Of a stretch of 64,000 nt of DNA, positions 61,330-64,000 are shown in pieces (within the stretch, counting starts at the first letter, position 1; each line of letters starts with the position of its first letter). The stretch lies in contig JAGAJF010000020.1 in NCBI GenBank assembly GCA_017829005.1, positions 1 to 64,000 on the forward strand. The letters are read 5' to 3'. Origin of the DNA: Oscillospiraceae bacterium. Lineage in GTDB: Bacteria; Bacillota; Clostridia; Oscillospirales; Ruminococcaceae. Position numbers and translations under genes: made by a program. Below the pieces are notes generated by a model. The model saw nothing but the letters and a program-made list of their open reading frames with translations, searched no databases and had not been told where the DNA came from.

Positions 61330-61806
61330 TTATTTATTAGAAAGTGATGAAAAGTTATCGGCAAAATTATTAAGGAAATCCGTCCAGCTTTCTCCGCCGA
61401 TAAAAACATCATCTGCAATAATGTAGATCTTGCCGCTCTCGCCGATAGCGATAAAGTCGTCATTGATAAGCCCCAGAGGGATAATATAGTCCTTCATTCC
61501 ATCGGAAAGCTGCTTGAAAAGGTGAGCCGCATCGTAAATATTTTCGGGATATACCACCATCTTGTTTTCAATGTCCCCGTTTTCGGTAATGACGAACTGC
61601 CCGTTGTCAAACTTCCCGTGCTTGCCGATGGAGAGCATATAAAAATCGTTTATGATATCCCTTGCGGTGTCCGATACTCGATAGCCCTCCTCCTCAAAAA
61701 ATGCAAAGCATTCATCTAATGAGTCCTCGGACATAAACCTCTGCTTGCCATAGCCGCAGGACTCTATAAGCTTTCTCGCTCTTTCCGAAAGACCGTTAAG
61801 CTCCAT
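61330..61806 (-). CDS. SUKH-type (SUKH-3) protein
   Basis: A 158-residue acidic soluble protein resembling the SUKH-3 group: it starts with a helix LSERARKLIESCGY, then ECFAFFEEEGYRVSDTARDIINDF, and later strands IPLGLINDDFIAIGESGKIYIIADD. SUKH proteins are commonly immunity factors against polymorphic toxins, but no toxin is visible here, so it may be an orphan. It has its own promoter. Confidence 0.65.
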   Translation of the reverse strand: MELNGLSERARKLIESCGYGKQRFMSEDSLDECFAFFEEEGYRVSDTARDIINDFYMLSIGKHGKFDNGQFVITENGDIENKMVVYPENIYDAAHLFKQLSDGMKDYIIPLGLINDDFIAIGESGKIYIIADDVFIGGESWTDFLNNFADNFSSLSNK

Positions 61807-61858
61807 TTATCTGTTCATTCCTTTCAATATGCCAAAAGGCTATATAATACCAAATTAC

Positions 61859-61887
61859 ATTATACACCTCCACGAAAAAAAAGTCAA
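61859..61887 (-). promoter_or_regulatory. Promoter of the SUKH-type gene
   Basis: On the minus strand TTGACT (61882-61887) and TATAAT (61859-61864) with a 17-bp spacer. Confidence 0.75.
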
Positions 61888-61904
61888 GCACCCGATAAAA
61901 CAGC

Positions 61905-63497
61905 TCATCTGTACCTGTTCATCACCACAGCGTCCGCAATATCCCTAAAAACAGGCCCGCAGGTAACATTTCCCGAAACGCCCTCCTCTATCATCACCGT
62001 AACCGCATATCTCGGCTCGTCCGCAGGAAAAAATCCCGTAAACCAGCAGTTGAGCTTCTCGTTTCCGTATTCGTCGTATATCCATGTCTGAGCGGTGGAG
62101 GTCTTGCCGCCCCCTGTGGTAAATTCGGGAATAGCCACCGAATTTGCCTTGTACATGGTGGATATCATAAAATCCTTCAGCTTGTGGGCGGTGGACTTTT
62201 TCATTACACGTGTATAGCTTTTCAGCTCCGCTGATACCGCCCTGTCGCTCCGTCTGTCGGTAACGCCGTTTATGAGAACGGGAGCGGGACATTCACCGCT
62301 GTTGGCAATGGCGGCAGTGAGCATAGTTATCTGTAAGGGCGTAGCGGTGAGCTTGCCCTGACCGAAAGAAAAATTCGCCTTTTCCTCGGGAACAAGAAGC
62401 TCTCCTATGCTTGGCAGATTGCCCTTTGCGGAGGTGATTCCCGGGGCAAAATATTTTCCCTCGCCGAAGCCCAGCCCAGCCGCAAAATCGTGAAAATACT
62501 CCGCAGGCAGATCCTGCCCGAGACATATGAAATAAGGATTGCAGGACTCAACCATTGCCGTTCTCATATCCATTCTGCCGTGACCGCCGAAGCGGTGACA
62601 GCCGAACTCGTCCTGTCTTACCGTAATGCTGCCCGTGCAGTCATAGGCATACTCCTCGGTAATGCCGTATTCAAGCGCCGCACCTGCTGTCACAAGCTTG
62701 AATATAGAACCCACGCTGTAAGCGGAAAATGCCCTGTTAATAAAAGGAGAATCGTCCGAGTCAAGGCTGTTTTCGGGGTGAGAGGGGTCAAAGGTGGGCT
62801 TGCTGACAACGGCGCAAAGCTCTCCCGTGGAAATATCCATAACAATTGCGGCGCCCTTGTCCACGTCCTTCATAGCCTCCTCCGCCGCACGCTGAATAGC
62901 GTAGTCGATAGATGTGCATATGCCCGTTTTAAAGCTTGTCATCCACCGCATATCAATGCCGTCCCCCTCAAGGAGGTCGCCCCTTGCGTCCACGCTGTAG
63001 CGGAGAGTTACCGAGCTTTTCGGCTCTCTGAGTACCGAGTCATAAGCCTGCTCAAGACCGCATACTCCGTGTCCGTCGCTTGTATAACCGATAATATGTG
63101 CGCAGAGACAGTCGTCCCCGTAACGCTGTGAAACGGGTATCACAGTAACGCTTTTAAGCTCAGTTGTATCCACGCCGCATAGAAAAAGTGCGTCACCGTC
63201 AATGCAGTCATTGTATTTTTCTATGTCGGTGATATGCCCAAGAAGCTCGTTTTTGTCGGCAGTTTCGGGATCAATTACCGCAATGTACTCCTCGCTCCTG
63301 TTCACAAGCCGCCTGCCGTTTCTGTCAAATATCTCCCCGTAGGCGCTCACCACCGTCACCTCTCTGGGTGCGGACATATCGTATTTCATATACACATTGC
63401 TGTTAATGTTTATGACCATCAGCCGCCACAGCAGAAAAATTCCCGTAAAGCCCGTAATTCCCGCAGCGGCAAGCAGCCTTTTATTCACCTTTTCCAA
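61905..63497 (-). CDS. PBP2/FtsI-like transpeptidase
   Basis: A 530-residue class B penicillin-binding protein with one N-terminal membrane helix (about 8-28). The transpeptidase has Ser264 in the SxxK box (GSIFKLV), SCN at 318-320 and, where KTGT is expected, KTST at 465-468. The PBP dimer region (about 48-150) includes EIFDRNGRRLVNR. No PASTA domain. It could be involved in elongation, division or sporulation. The start is TTG 63497 with GAGGGAG upstream. Confidence 0.92.
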   Translation of the reverse strand: MEKVNKRLLAAAGITGFTGIFLLWRLMVININSNVYMKYDMSAPREVTVVSAYGEIFDRNGRRLVNRSEEYIAVIDPETADKNELLGHITDIEKYNDCIDGDALFLCGVDTTELKSVTVIPVSQRYGDDCLCAHIIGYTSDGHGVCGLEQAYDSVLREPKSSVTLRYSVDARGDLLEGDGIDMRWMTSFKTGICTSIDYAIQRAAEEAMKDVDKGAAIVMDISTGELCAVVSKPTFDPSHPENSLDSDDSPFINRAFSAYSVGSIFKLVTAGAALEYGITEEYAYDCTGSITVRQDEFGCHRFGGHGRMDMRTAMVESCNPYFICLGQDLPAEYFHDFAAGLGFGEGKYFAPGITSAKGNLPSIGELLVPEEKANFSFGQGKLTATPLQITMLTAAIANSGECPAPVLINGVTDRRSDRAVSAELKSYTRVMKKSTAHKLKDFMISTMYKANSVAIPEFTTGGGKTSTAQTWIYDEYGNEKLNCWFTGFFPADEPRYAVTVMIEEGVSGNVTCGPVFRDIADAVVMNRYR

Positions 63498-63653
63498 AAT
63501 GCTCCCTCTTTCCCGTATTTTGTCAATAAAATTATTGCCGTATCGGGGCGGGGTTATTCAGAAAATCCGACCTTCTGAGCGGTTATTTATCCGACCCTCT
63601 CTGCATAGAATTAACTGTATTCAATATGGAAATCGGAAAGGAAGGTTTTAAAA

Positions 63654-64000
63654 ATGACAAAGTATTATCCCGAGGGCGCTCTTATAAATACTCCCGAAAA
63701 CAAAGCAAAGCTCAGAAGCCTTGAAACTCTTGAAGCTGCGGCGGAGAGCGGAGCCATACTTGAAGCAAGAGCGGCAGTATGCGACAGCAGCCACGACCTC
63801 ATTGTAGAGCTGCCCTGCGGACGGGGGATAATTCCCAGAAACGAGGGAGCGGTGGGCATAGAGGACGGCTCCACAAGGGATATCGCCCTGATAACAAAGG
63901 TAAACAAGCCCGTTTGCTTCAAGGTGATAAAGGCAGAGATGAAGGACGGAGTTGTGACAGCAATGCTTTCACGGAGAGCGGCGCAGGAGGAATGTCTGGA
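63654..64000 (+). CDS. S1 RNA-binding-domain protein, partial
   Basis: The frame is open from ATG 63654 to the right edge (115 full codons). It begins TKYYPEGALINTPENKAKL and continues with the beta strands ILEARAAVCDSSHDLIVELP and the RNA-face segment GIIPRNEGAVGIEDG, then VLSRRAAQEEC-like sequence. This is the pattern of clostridial single- or multi-S1-domain proteins related to ribosomal protein S1. GGAAAGGAAGG (63635-63645) is a strong ribosome site. The rest is outside the window. Confidence 0.75.
   Translation, partial: MTKYYPEGALINTPENKAKLRSLETLEAAAESGAILEARAAVCDSSHDLIVELPCGRGIIPRNEGAVGIEDGSTRDIALITKVNKPVCFKVIKAEMKDGVVTAMLSRRAAQEECL

Noticed and set aside
63560..63600. Direct repeat ATCCGACC(C/T)TCT before the S1-domain gene
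   Set aside because: Two imperfect copies over a short AT-rich gap are not enough to call an operator.
1..64000. CRISPR arrays, tRNA and rRNA genes
   Set aside because: No regularly spaced direct repeats, cloverleaf-like segments or rRNA sequence were recognised by eye; a covariance-model scan would be decisive.

Overview
The window looks like chromosome from a low-to-mid GC Gram-positive of the Clostridia, most likely a Ruminococcus-type member of the Oscillospiraceae. The reasons are AGGAGG ribosome sites throughout, many TTGACA-17-TATAAT promoters, frequent TTG starts, the order rplS-lepB-rbgA-rnhB-yraN, the order tig-clpP-clpX, the radical-SAM/DUF2344 pair, a GH5 cellulase lipoprotein and BlaR1/BlaI-type regulation. 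This placement is inference; no rRNA or tRNA gene was seen.

Layout. 1-4.6 kb: the tail of a probable serine recombinase, pdxST (PLP synthesis), a broken and an intact copy of a SIMPL-domain gene, and guaA on the minus strand. 4.8-9.5 kb is an accessory patch: a frameshifted acetyltransferase, mobile-element debris, half an IS630-type transposase and the tail of an ABC ATPase, then a GH5 glucanase, a 223-bp decayed palindrome, two more acetyltransferases, a VOC protein and a 162-bp MITE whose ends match the IS630 remnant. 9.5-21.6 kb (minus strand) is a cell-envelope block: a BlaR1-like membrane peptidase with PASTA, degenerate LytM and Ig-like domains, its BlaI-like repressor, an FtsX/ATPase exporter, a histidine kinase/response regulator pair, an rRNA methyltransferase and a class A PBP.

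21.8-30.9 kb: two proteins of unknown function (one perhaps SUKH-related), a VTT-family membrane protein, a RING-like/DUF2628 protein, a cyclophilin and an autoregulated YtrA-type GntR operon with an ABC-2 exporter and a CPBP protease. 30.9-46.5 kb holds surface proteins: two architecturally matched membrane-anchored proteins (329 and 1361 residues) and an Ig-like protein with seven copies of an unfamiliar module of about 58 residues. Among these sit a PHP hydrolase, a C_GCAxxG_C_C protein, a TPR-nucleotidyltransferase fusion, a minimal SufC/SufBD pair, a flippase and an orphan ABC ATPase.

46.7-64 kb is mostly housekeeping on the minus strand: clpX-clpP-tig, a phosphoesterase, thrC, yraN-rnhB-rbgA-lepB-rplS, the radical-SAM pair, a HAD phosphatase that seems to start at ATT, a FliD-like protein, a dehydratase-activase-related protein, a SUKH-type protein and a PBP2-like transpeptidase. 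An S1-domain gene runs off the right edge on the plus strand.

The most promising undescribed material is (a) the PASTA/LytM/Ig sensor beside a two-component system and an exporter, and (b) the matched surface proteins that share an N-terminal PFRPL motif, a C-terminal beta domain and a basic K(V/I)YRI tail.
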